Assembly: GCA_965366365.1 (NCBI GenBank) | Contig: CBDUEV010000024.1 | Coordinates: forward strand, 1 to 37,587 | From: CBDUEV01 sp965366365 | Lineage (GTDB): Bacteria; Actinomycetota; Acidimicrobiia; Spongiisociales; JAENVV01 | Length of the DNA stretch: 37,587 nt | Reading direction: 5' to 3' | Shown here: positions 7,264 to 14,723 of the stretch, one piece after another | Numbering within the stretch: the first letter of the stretch is position 1 | Layout of the letters: each line of letters starts with the position of its first letter | Program-made: the position numbers and the translations under genes | Notes under the pieces: model-generated | Database searches by the model: none | Told to the model about the DNA's origin: nothing | What the model saw: only the letters and a program-made list of their open reading frames with translations

Positions 7264-8595
7264 ATGAGAATCGTCATCGTCGGAGCCGGCGCCGTCGGGT
7301 CCTATCTCGCAGGGCGTCTGTCCTCGGAGGGGCAGGACGTCGTCGTCATCGAGAGTGATCCGGTCCGGGCGGCGGAGAGTCAGGACGCCCTCGATGTGAT
7401 GGTGCTCACCGGAAACGGCGCCAGCCCCGCTGTCCTGTCAGAGGCCGGGGTCAAGGACGCCGATCTCCTCATCGCCGTCTCGAACAGCGACGGTGTCAAC
7501 ATGCTGGCCTGCCATGCGGCGAGCCGTCTCGGAGTGGCCCGGACGGTGGCGCGTGTCGAGGAGCCCGGCCTCCAAGCCGGATTGGCGGGGATCGAACTGG
7601 ACGTCATCATCGATCCGGCTGAATCTGCCGCCCACGAACTTGTCGATCTCGTCCGTCAAGGAGGAGTGTCCGATCTGGTGGCCTTCGGTGAGGGTCGGTT
7701 GCAGCTGGTGGGCGGAGTCGTCCAACACGGAAGCTGGATCACAGGATCCAAGCTGGCCAATCTGCGCCGCGAGATCGACAACTTCAACTGGCTCATCGCC
7801 GTCATCGTTCGTCATGGGAAGACCATCGTGGCGACCGGGGAGACGGAGGTAGAGAACGGCGATCACGTGCTCATGATGGTGACCCAGGGGCACGTCGAGG
7901 ACGCAACCCGTTTGATGGGCTTGAAGCGCCAGAGCATCACTCGTGCAGTGATCCTCGGATCCACCCACCTCGCCGAACTCACGGCCACCACCATGCTGGA
8001 GGAAGGCTTCGACGTCGCCATCGTCGATCCGGACCCAGTCCGGAGCCGTGCTCTGGCGGAGGCTCACGCCAAAGTGCTGGTCACCTGTGGAGGCCTCACC
8101 GACCCCGCCACGTTGCGCGAGCTCGGGCTTGGCACCCACGACGCCGTCCTGGCCCTGTCCGGTTGGGACGAGATCAACATCGTGGGCTGCCTCCTCGCCA
8201 AGGAGATAGGCGCAGCCCTCACGGTCACCCGCATCAACAACCAGGCGGTCCGAGGTCTCCTCGGCGACGTGGGGATCGATGCCACCGTGTCGAGCCGCTT
8301 GGCCGCCGCCAACGCCATTCTTCGGTTCGTTCGCCGAGGACTCATCCACTCGGTAGCGACTTTCTCCGACACGGACGCGGAGGCGATCGAACTCGAGGTC
8401 AGCCCGAATTCAGTCGCGGTGGACAAACCGATCGTGGATCTGGGACTGCCTGCCGAGTCGCTCATAGGCGGGGTCCTTCGGGATGGCGATGCCTTCGTAC
8501 CAGCCGGGCATTCTACGATCCGAGCCGGGGACATCCTCATCATCTTCAGTCTGCCCTCGGCGATCCAGACCGTCGAGAGGCTCTTCGCAGAGTGA
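7264..8595 (+). CDS. trkA: Full-length potassium-uptake regulator TrkA (two RCK units)
   Basis: TrkA is the cytoplasmic gating ring subunit of Trk/Ktr potassium channels. The 443-aa protein carries two tandem Rossmann (RCK_N)/RCK_C units, as in proteobacterial TrkA. The first nucleotide-binding motif GAGAVGSYLAG (residues 7-17) is intact with an acidic strand end (VVIESD). The second half begins near 225 and reads GSTHLAE in place of GxGxxG, so it has probably lost NAD binding. It ends with an RCK_C domain. The stop overlaps the trkH start (GTGA), coupling the two. It diverges from moxR across a 134-nt gap in which I see no riboswitch. Confidence 0.93.
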   Translation: MRIVIVGAGAVGSYLAGRLSSEGQDVVVIESDPVRAAESQDALDVMVLTGNGASPAVLSEAGVKDADLLIAVSNSDGVNMLACHAASRLGVARTVARVEEPGLQAGLAGIELDVIIDPAESAAHELVDLVRQGGVSDLVAFGEGRLQLVGGVVQHGSWITGSKLANLRREIDNFNWLIAVIVRHGKTIVATGETEVENGDHVLMMVTQGHVEDATRLMGLKRQSITRAVILGSTHLAELTATTMLEEGFDVAIVDPDPVRSRALAEAHAKVLVTCGGLTDPATLRELGLGTHDAVLALSGWDEINIVGCLLAKEIGAALTVTRINNQAVRGLLGDVGIDATVSSRLAAANAILRFVRRGLIHSVATFSDTDAEAIELEVSPNSVAVDKPIVDLGLPAESLIGGVLRDGDAFVPAGHSTIRAGDILIIFSLPSAIQTVERLFAE

Positions 8596-10091
8596 TCATC
8601 GACACGCAAAGGCTGGCCGCTTCGCCCAACGTGCGAGCCCTGCGCCGGCTCTCCTACATCGTCGGAGCCGTGGTCGCCGCCTCTGGACTGGCCATGCTGC
8701 CCGCCGCCTTGACGTCGGCGATCTACGGCGAATGGCCCGAATTCCGAGCCATTGCGCTTTCTTCGCTGGTCACGATTGTCTTCGGTGTCGTGGGCTGGCG
8801 CGTCGTGGGCCGGCGCGGCAGCCAGCTGACCGCCAAAGAGGGTTTTGCCATCGTCGGAATCGCCTGGTTCATCATGGCTGCATTCGGATCGCTCCCCTAC
8901 GTCTTCAGCGGAAGCATCGCCTCGGTCACCGACGCCTACTTCGAGACGGCGTCAGGGTTCACCACCACCGGCGCTTCGATCGTTTCCGACCCGTCGACGC
9001 TTCCCCACGGCATCCTGATGTGGCGTGCCCTCACCCAGTGGTTCGGCGGGATGGGCATCATCGTGCTGTCCATCGCCATCCTGCCCTTGCTGGGCGTCGG
9101 AGGCGTCCAATTGGCTCGCGCCGAGTCCCCGGGGCCGCAACCAGACCGACTCACGCCCCGTTTTCGTGAGACAGCCAAACGCCTTTGGCTGCTCTATCTG
9201 ATCATGACCTTGGCAGAGGTGCTCCTGTTGTGGGCCGGCGAAATGACCCTCTTCCAGGCGATTGCCCACTCGCTCACCACCATGTCGACGGGCGGATTCG
9301 GGACCGAGCCGACCTCGGTCGGCGGGTTTGGCGCCTACACGCAATGGATCATCATCCTGTTCATGTTCCTGGCCGGCGCCTCCTTTGCGCTCCATTTCCG
9401 AGCACTGCGGAGCCCCAAGAAATACTTCGAGAACCAAGAATTCCGGTGGTACGCCGGCATGGTGCTCGCTGCCACCGTGGTCATCGGAGGGGGCTTGATC
9501 GCCAACGGGGTACTCGACGAGAAGACCCTGAGAGACGCGGTCTTCACGTCAGTCACCATCATCACGACCACCGGATTCGGAACCGAGGACTTCACACAAT
9601 GGGTGTCTGGTCTACAGGTGTTGATCGTCGGACTCATGTTCCTGGGCGGGATGGCCGGATCCACCGCCGGTGGCGTGAAGACCTATCGCATCGCCGTGCT
9701 CTCGAAGGCAGCCAACGCCGACCTCAAGCGGGTCATCCACCCCCATGGCGTGTTCGTCACCCGGTTCGGCAAGAAGGCCGTGCCCGAGCAGCTCGTCGAA
9801 TCAATCCAATCCTTCTTCCTGTTCTACATGTTCCTCTTCATGACGGGTACCTTCCTCCTCGCCTTCTTCGAGTCGAACATGGGCACCGGCCTTGGGCTCG
9901 TGACCGAAGCCACCGCCACTGCCTCGGCTCTCGGGAACATCGGACCGGGCCTCGGCGAGGTGGGGCCGGCCGGCAACTTCGCCGGGATAACGACTCCGGG
10001 CAAATGGCTGCTGTCGTTCCTCATGATCGCCGGACGGCTGGAGATCTTCCCCGTGCTCCTGCTCTTCACTCGCGACCTCTGGAGACGGTAG
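8592..10091 (+). CDS. trkH: Potassium channel subunit TrkH (first copy)
   Basis: A 499-aa membrane protein with the fourfold M1-P-M2 architecture of TrkH/KtrB. The four selectivity-filter segments can be read: SGFTTTGAS, TMSTGGFGTE, TTTGFGTED and ALGNIGPGL, each with its conserved glycine. The FGGMGIIVLSIAILPLLGVGG segment after the first filter is typical of TrkH. The start is the GTG at 8592, which overlaps the trkA stop by 4 nt; no closer alternative is in frame. It presumably pairs with the full-length TrkA just upstream, while the downstream half-size TrkA proteins could form a second ring. Confidence 0.93.
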   Translation: MIIDTQRLAASPNVRALRRLSYIVGAVVAASGLAMLPAALTSAIYGEWPEFRAIALSSLVTIVFGVVGWRVVGRRGSQLTAKEGFAIVGIAWFIMAAFGSLPYVFSGSIASVTDAYFETASGFTTTGASIVSDPSTLPHGILMWRALTQWFGGMGIIVLSIAILPLLGVGGVQLARAESPGPQPDRLTPRFRETAKRLWLLYLIMTLAEVLLLWAGEMTLFQAIAHSLTTMSTGGFGTEPTSVGGFGAYTQWIIILFMFLAGASFALHFRALRSPKKYFENQEFRWYAGMVLAATVVIGGGLIANGVLDEKTLRDAVFTSVTIITTTGFGTEDFTQWVSGLQVLIVGLMFLGGMAGSTAGGVKTYRIAVLSKAANADLKRVIHPHGVFVTRFGKKAVPEQLVESIQSFFLFYMFLFMTGTFLLAFFESNMGTGLGLVTEATATASALGNIGPGLGEVGPAGNFAGITTPGKWLLSFLMIAGRLEIFPVLLLFTRDLWRR

Positions 10092-10130
10092 GCGGCCCTA
10101 TCATGACTCGGCACCGAGGAAGGGCATTGT

Positions 10131-10793
10131 GTGCAGATCGTGATTGCCGGATGCGGAAGGGTTGGCTCGAGTCTCGCCAAGATGCTCGCCGACATCAACC
10201 ACGACGTGACCGTCATCGATGTGTCCCTCCCAGCCCTCGAGAGCCTGGGCAAGAGCTTCAACGGAGCCATCATCCACGGAACCGCCTACGACGTCGACGT
10301 TCTCCGCTCGGCCCGGATCGCCGACGCCGATGTCTTCGTGGCGGTCACCGATTCGGACAACGCCAACCTCATGGCGGTGGAGGTGACCAAAGCGGTCTTC
10401 GGCGTCGAACGCTCGATCGCCCGGCTGTACGACCCAAAACGTGAACAGTCCTACCGAGCCCTCGGGGTCAAGTACGTCACGGGAACCAAGCTGATCGCCC
10501 AGGTCATCGCCGAGCAGGTCGTCAACGAAGAGTTCGTGTACCACGTCAGCTTTCCCACAGGAGACGTGCAGATCGTCGAGTTCGTGGTGGGCGAGCAGGC
10601 GGCGGGGATGAGCATCGAACGAATCCAGATCAAGAACCGCCTCCGAGTCGCGGCCATCCAGCGAGGCGACCGAACGATCGTCCCTGCGGAGAGCTTCGAG
10701 CTCGAGGCAGGCGACCTCGTCGTGGCGGCCGCCCGCAAGGGCATCGAATCGCGTGTCGAGGACATCGCCCTTTCCCAAGCCAGGCGCCCGTGA
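10131..10793 (+). CDS. Half-size TrkA/KtrA-type protein, copy 1
   Basis: A 220-aa single RCK unit: Rossmann half with GCGRVGSSLAK and VTVIDVS, then an RCK_C domain (~135-215). This size matches KtrA and the mycobacterial CeoB/CeoC proteins. AGGAAGGG precedes the GTG start by 7 nt. A 39-nt gap separates it from trkH, so it may be expressed with the upstream pair. Its stop overlaps the next half-TrkA gene (GTGA), so the two half-size proteins are probably made together and could assemble as a hetero-oligomeric ring. Confidence 0.9.
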   Translation: MQIVIAGCGRVGSSLAKMLADINHDVTVIDVSLPALESLGKSFNGAIIHGTAYDVDVLRSARIADADVFVAVTDSDNANLMAVEVTKAVFGVERSIARLYDPKREQSYRALGVKYVTGTKLIAQVIAEQVVNEEFVYHVSFPTGDVQIVEFVVGEQAAGMSIERIQIKNRLRVAAIQRGDRTIVPAESFELEAGDLVVAAARKGIESRVEDIALSQARRP

Positions 10794-11458
10794 GAGTCAT
10801 CATCGTCGGCGGCGGCAAGATCGGCGCCTATCTCGCCCGAGAACTGCGCAAACACAAGCACGTGGTGGTGGTCATCGAACTGGATCCCGACCGCGCCAGA
10901 AAGGTCGATGCCGAGACGGACGTCCTGGTGCTGATCGGAGACGGCACCGACCTGACTCTGCTCGCCGAGGCAGGAATCGACAAGGCCGACTGGTTGCTCG
11001 CCGTCACCGGTCAGGACGAGAACAACCTGGTGGCCTGCCAACTGGCCCGCACCAGCGGTCGCTGCCCCAACGTTCTGGCTCGTTTGAACGATCCGCGCAA
11101 TCGCGCCACGTTCGACGCGCTCGGTGTCCCCATCGTGGGGGTGACGGATCTGATCGGTCAGATCATGAGCAGGGAACTGGACCTCGACGCTCTCAAACGA
11201 ATCGCCGTGCTGGGACGAGGGACGGTCAGCCTCGTCGAAGTCGATCTTCCGGCAGACGTGACTGTCCGCCGTGTCGGTGATCTCTCGCTTCCCCAACCCG
11301 CCGTCCTGGTGGCCATCCAACGCGGTTCGACCGTGCTGGTACCAGGCGCCGCCAGCGAGATCGAACCGATGGATCGAGTCGTGGCGGTGACGCTCGTCGA
11401 ACTCGAAGACGACCTTCGGGACGCTCTGCTGGGCCGCCAGGAAGGTTCTCGTGGCTAA
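10790..11458 (+). CDS. Half-size TrkA/KtrA-type protein, copy 2
   Basis: A 222-aa single RCK unit. The nucleotide-binding motif is GGGKIGAYLARE, followed by VVVIELD, whose acidic residue suits NAD(H) or ATP ribose binding. RCK_C fills ~135-215. It differs clearly from copy 1, so this is not a recent duplication. Tandem half-TrkA genes are known in actinobacteria (ceoB/ceoC). The gene overlaps the previous one by 4 nt and the next small membrane gene by 8 nt, giving a continuous translational chain into the second trkH. Confidence 0.9.
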   Translation: MRVIIVGGGKIGAYLARELRKHKHVVVVIELDPDRARKVDAETDVLVLIGDGTDLTLLAEAGIDKADWLLAVTGQDENNLVACQLARTSGRCPNVLARLNDPRNRATFDALGVPIVGVTDLIGQIMSRELDLDALKRIAVLGRGTVSLVEVDLPADVTVRRVGDLSLPQPAVLVAIQRGSTVLVPGAASEIEPMDRVVAVTLVELEDDLRDALLGRQEGSRG

Positions 11459-11588
11459 CGACCGCACCCACCCCATTCTTCGCGACCTCAAAGGTGGATT
11501 GGTCGGTATCGGAATCGAGATCGCGGTGATCCTCACCATCCTGGCCGTGGCCGGGATGGTGACCCTCGTCGCCACCCTCGTGTTCTGA
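11451..11588 (+). CDS. 45-residue single-helix membrane peptide in the Trk operon
   Basis: A small GTG-started frame begins inside the half-TrkA copy 2 gene and ends with TGATG at the second trkH. AGGAAGG lies 5 nt before the GTG, a strong ribosome-binding site. The product has a polar N-terminus (MANDRTHPILRDLKGG) and one hydrophobic helix from ~17 to 45 (GIEIAVILTILAVAGM segment). It fills the exact space between two coupled genes and its codon use is like theirs. I do not recognise a family. By analogy with KdpF, a tiny subunit that stabilises the Kdp potassium pump, it could be an accessory subunit of the second TrkH. That role is inference. Confidence 0.72.
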   Translation: MANDRTHPILRDLKGGLVGIGIEIAVILTILAVAGMVTLVATLVF

Positions 11589-13081
11589 TGCTCCTCAGAC
11601 CCGATGTCGACGATCTTCGATTGATCTCCTTCTACTTGGGGCGCATCGTCTATGTGGTCGGCGGAGCCGCCCTCATCCCCTTCGTGTGGGCTCTGACCCA
11701 CCAGGAATGGGCCCCTGCCGCCACCCTGCTCTTCACCAGTGGCCTGGCGCTTCTCATCGGCGGCGCCTCGAGCCGGTTCCGGCCCGACGAGCATCACATG
11801 GATTGGAACCACGGTATGGTCGTCGTCGCACTGGCCTGGCTCATCGTGCCGCTCATCGGAGCGATTCCCCTCTATTTGAGCGGACACTACGGGAGCGCCC
11901 TGGACGCCTATTTCGACGCCATGTCCGGGGTGACCACGACCGGGCTCGGCCTCATCCAGGATCTCGACCACCTCTCGACGTCCATCAACGTGTGGCGGTC
12001 GACGCTGCAGTTCCTCGGCGGCCAAGGCATCGTTCTCGCTGCACTGACCTTCTTCGCCGGGAGCGGCATTCTGGCGCTCTACCACGCCGAAGCACGGGAC
12101 GAGAAGATCTTCCCCTCGGTCGCTTCCACCGCCCGTTTCATCTGGCTCGTGAGCCTCTTCCATGCCTTCTTCGGGATCGCCGCCCTCTGGCTGGTCGGGA
12201 TCTTCGCGCTCGGGTTCAACCCGGGCCGAGCCCTGTTCCATGGGTTCACCGTGTTCATGTCCGCCTTCGACACGGGGGGCTTTGCCCCCATGAGCACCAG
12301 CATCTCGTACTACCACTCGTTCCCCTTCGAAGCGGTCGTCTCGATCCTCATGGTGGCCGGCGCCTTCAGTTTCGGACTCCACCACACCTTGTGGAAGGGG
12401 CCGCGCCGGCAGGTTCTGCGCAACCTCGAGACCCGGACCTTCGCCGTCACGGTCGCCGTGACGATGTCCGTGGCCATCGTGGGCTTGGCCGCCGACCGGG
12501 TCTTCTCGGGATGGGGACTGCTCCGGCACGGCTTCTTCCAGCTCATCTCGGCCCACACCGGAACCGGGTTTGCCACACTGAGCCCCCTCGATCTCAGTCG
12601 CTGGCAGGGTCTGGCCTTCGCCGGATTCGCAACGGCGATGGCACTCGGTGGGATGGCGTCGTCGACGGCCGGTGGGGTCAAATCGCTCAGAATCGGCTTG
12701 ACGATCAGATCGCTGGCGAACGCCGTGAAGGAAGTGCTCCTTCCCGAACATTCCGTTGTCCGAGACACGTACTTTCAGAACGGAACCCGCACCCTTGGTC
12801 CCGATCTCGTTCGGTCGGTGATGGCCGTGTCCCTGCTGTATGTGGGCCTCTACCTGTTCGGGGCCGCGGTGGGGATCGCCTACGGCTATCCGTTGCAGGA
12901 GGCCCTGTTCGAGTCGGTGAGCGCCGGGGCGTCGGTCGGGCTGAGCGTGGGGGTGACGAACCCGGCCATGCCGACGATGCTGAAAGTGGTGTACATCCTT
13001 CAGATGTGGGCGGGACGCCTCGAATTCATTGCCGCCTTCGCTCTGGCCGGCTTCGTGGTCTCGTGGGTCCGCGGCGAATGA
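11588..13081 (+). CDS. Potassium channel subunit TrkH/KtrB-like (divergent second copy)
   Basis: A 497-aa polytopic protein of the TrkH/KtrB family, divergent from the first copy. The four filter segments keep their glycines: SGVTTTGLG, FDTGGFAP, HTGTGFATL and SAGASVGLSVG. The fourth departs from the usual N-V/I-G-P-G form. After filter 1 the protein reads FLGGQGIVLAAL rather than FGGMGIIVLS. ALGGMASSTAGGVKSLR matches the conserved region after filter 3. The start shares a base with the 45-codon gene. Its likely gating partners are the two half-size TrkA proteins encoded just before it. Altered ion selectivity (for example sodium coupling) is possible but cannot be judged by eye. Confidence 0.88.
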   Translation: MLLRPDVDDLRLISFYLGRIVYVVGGAALIPFVWALTHQEWAPAATLLFTSGLALLIGGASSRFRPDEHHMDWNHGMVVVALAWLIVPLIGAIPLYLSGHYGSALDAYFDAMSGVTTTGLGLIQDLDHLSTSINVWRSTLQFLGGQGIVLAALTFFAGSGILALYHAEARDEKIFPSVASTARFIWLVSLFHAFFGIAALWLVGIFALGFNPGRALFHGFTVFMSAFDTGGFAPMSTSISYYHSFPFEAVVSILMVAGAFSFGLHHTLWKGPRRQVLRNLETRTFAVTVAVTMSVAIVGLAADRVFSGWGLLRHGFFQLISAHTGTGFATLSPLDLSRWQGLAFAGFATAMALGGMASSTAGGVKSLRIGLTIRSLANAVKEVLLPEHSVVRDTYFQNGTRTLGPDLVRSVMAVSLLYVGLYLFGAAVGIAYGYPLQEALFESVSAGASVGLSVGVTNPAMPTMLKVVYILQMWAGRLEFIAAFALAGFVVSWVRGE

Positions 13082-13608
13082 GACGACTCTTTCTCCTTCT
13101 GGCGCTCAGCGCGTGCCTCCTGGGTTCGGCGAGTCCGGCGCTCGCCGAATCGATCACGGAAATCGAACAGAACCCGGAGGACTACGACGGCCGGCTGGTC
13201 GTGGTCGCCGGCGAGTTGGTCGGCGACTTCGGCCGTCGGGGCGGGCTCGTCTGGACCCAGATCAATGACGACCCCTATGGCGCAGCTCCCATCCGCGAAG
13301 GAGGCCCGCTGGCCGGTGGCAATGTGGGTTTGGCCGTAGCCATCGACTCGGCTCTGTTCGACGAGGTGCTGGCGGACGCCGGTCCGGGCGGGTATCGCAC
13401 TCGGGGGCCCTTGGTCGAGGTGAGCGCCATCTTCCATTACCACGACGCCGAGCGCTCCGGCGAGACCTGGCTCGAAGGGACGTCGTTGACATTGATCGAG
13501 TCCGATCGACCCCTCAGCGAGCCGCGCCGCCTGCCGCTGGCTGTGGCCGGGGGGATCCTCGGCGTCCTCGGTGTTCTGCTGCACTTGAGGTACCGGCGCA
13601 GCCTCTAG
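13078..13608 (+). CDS. Exported, C-terminally tethered protein of unknown function
   Basis: A 176-aa protein. It has an N-terminal signal sequence (MRRLFLLLALSACLLGSASPALA) with a plausible signal-peptidase I site after residue 23. LSAC at 10-13 also resembles a lipobox, so a lipoprotein is possible. A ~125-residue soluble region follows, then a C-terminal membrane helix (~154-170) ending in a basic tail. The soluble part (SITEIEQNPEDYDGRLVVVAGELVGDF onward, many short beta strands) looks like an OB-fold domain. I cannot assign a function. ATGA overlap with the second trkH places it in that operon, so it may be an extracytoplasmic partner of the channel. It converges on proB with overlapping stop codons (CTAG). 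Confidence 0.75.
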   Translation: MRRLFLLLALSACLLGSASPALAESITEIEQNPEDYDGRLVVVAGELVGDFGRRGGLVWTQINDDPYGAAPIREGGPLAGGNVGLAVAIDSALFDEVLADAGPGGYRTRGPLVEVSAIFHYHDAERSGETWLEGTSLTLIESDRPLSEPRRLPLAVAGGILGVLGVLLHLRYRRSL

Positions 13609-14723
13609 TCCGCTGCCAGGACCACCAAATCGTCGCGATGCACCACCACGCCCTCCCAGCCGTCGACTTCGACGGTTCGGCGCCCCATGATTCTCCGGAG
13701 TTGTCGATCATCGAGCGACGCCAAACCTTTGGCGACGAGCGCCCCCTCCCCGTCCACGATCTCGACGGCTCGGCCCGCCTCGAAGGATCCCACCACCTCG
13801 GTGACGCCGACAGGAAGCAGCGAGCGTTGGTCTCGGACCAGTGCAGTGGCCGCCCCGGCATCAACCCGCACCGTTCCGGTGGCCGGCAGTCCGAAGGCGA
13901 TCCACAATCGTCGTGCCGAGAGGCCGGCCTTCTTGGGAGCTACCCAGGTCCCGACTTCTCCCCCGGAGAGGGCGCGCAGCACGGTGCCCTCGGCCTTGGC
14001 CGCCGCCACGACGGTGGGGATTCCCGACCAGGCGGCCATCCGTGCCGCGGCTACTTTCGTCGCCACTCCCCCGGAACCGAGCGGACCGGATCCACCCGTC
14101 GCGAGGCGGTCGAGAATGGCGTCGGTGTCCTGCACCGCCGTCAGCAGTTCAGCATCCGGTTCGCCGCGGGGATCGCCCGAGTAGAGGCCCGGCGTGTCGG
14201 TGAGGAGAACCAGCAACCTGGCGCCGGCCAGGTGGGAGACGATGGCGGCCAGCCGATCGTTGTCGCCCAGCTTCAGCTCGTCGACCACCACGGTGTCGTT
14301 CTCGTTCACCACCGGGACAATCCGGTTCTTCAACATCGCCTCGAGCGCCTCTCGCGAGTGGACGTACTGTTCGCGATTGGCAAGCACATCTTTGGTGAGC
14401 AAGACCTGGCCGGCGATCAAACCGCGCCGACCGAATTCGACGGCGTAACTGCTCATGAGACTGACCTGGCCCACAGCCGCAGCCATTTGAAGGCCCGGCA
14501 GGTCGACGGGCCTGGCCTTCATCCCGAGAAGCGGCAAGCCGGCGGCGATGGCAGCCGAGGTGACCAGAACCGTCGGGTAGCCCGCCTCCCAGGCGTCGGC
14601 CACCTGGTCGACCACTCGTCGCAAGGCATCGGGGTCCACACCTCCTTGTGGAAACGCGAGGCTGGAGGAGCCAACCTTGACCACCACGGGCGAACCCTCT
14701 GGAATCGCCGGACGAGCGATCAT
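13605..14723 (-). CDS. proB: Glutamate 5-kinase ProB
   Basis: ProB phosphorylates glutamate in the first step of proline synthesis. The 372-aa protein has an N-terminal amino-acid-kinase domain (~10-260), with VVKVGSSSLAF at its start, then VVNENDTV and LGDNDRLAAIVSHLAGA for substrate and ATP binding. A C-terminal PUA domain (~280-370) follows, as in most bacterial ProB. The ATG overlaps the obg stop by 4 nt (ATGA), with GGAGGA directly before it, so translation is probably coupled to obg. The usual next gene, proA, is missing: the gene ends tail-to-tail against the Trk locus. Confidence 0.96.
   Translation of the reverse strand: MIARPAIPEGSPVVVKVGSSSLAFPQGGVDPDALRRVVDQVADAWEAGYPTVLVTSAAIAAGLPLLGMKARPVDLPGLQMAAAVGQVSLMSSYAVEFGRRGLIAGQVLLTKDVLANREQYVHSREALEAMLKNRIVPVVNENDTVVVDELKLGDNDRLAAIVSHLAGARLLVLLTDTPGLYSGDPRGEPDAELLTAVQDTDAILDRLATGGSGPLGSGGVATKVAAARMAAWSGIPTVVAAAKAEGTVLRALSGGEVGTWVAPKKAGLSARRLWIAFGLPATGTVRVDAGAATALVRDQRSLLPVGVTEVVGSFEAGRAVEIVDGEGALVAKGLASLDDRQLRRIMGRRTVEVDGWEGVVVHRDDLVVLAAD

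Noticed and set aside
8163..8591. N-terminal extension of the first TrkH inside trkA
   Set aside because: The extended frame is Arg/Gly-rich shadow sequence; the TrkH fold begins just after the GTG at 8592, which overlaps the trkA stop.
10451..12751. A 766-codon open frame on the minus strand across the Trk genes
   Set aside because: It is antisense to three well-supported Trk genes, its translation is low-complexity (Gly/Glu/Asp/His-rich) and it shows no family motif; long antisense frames are expected at this GC content.
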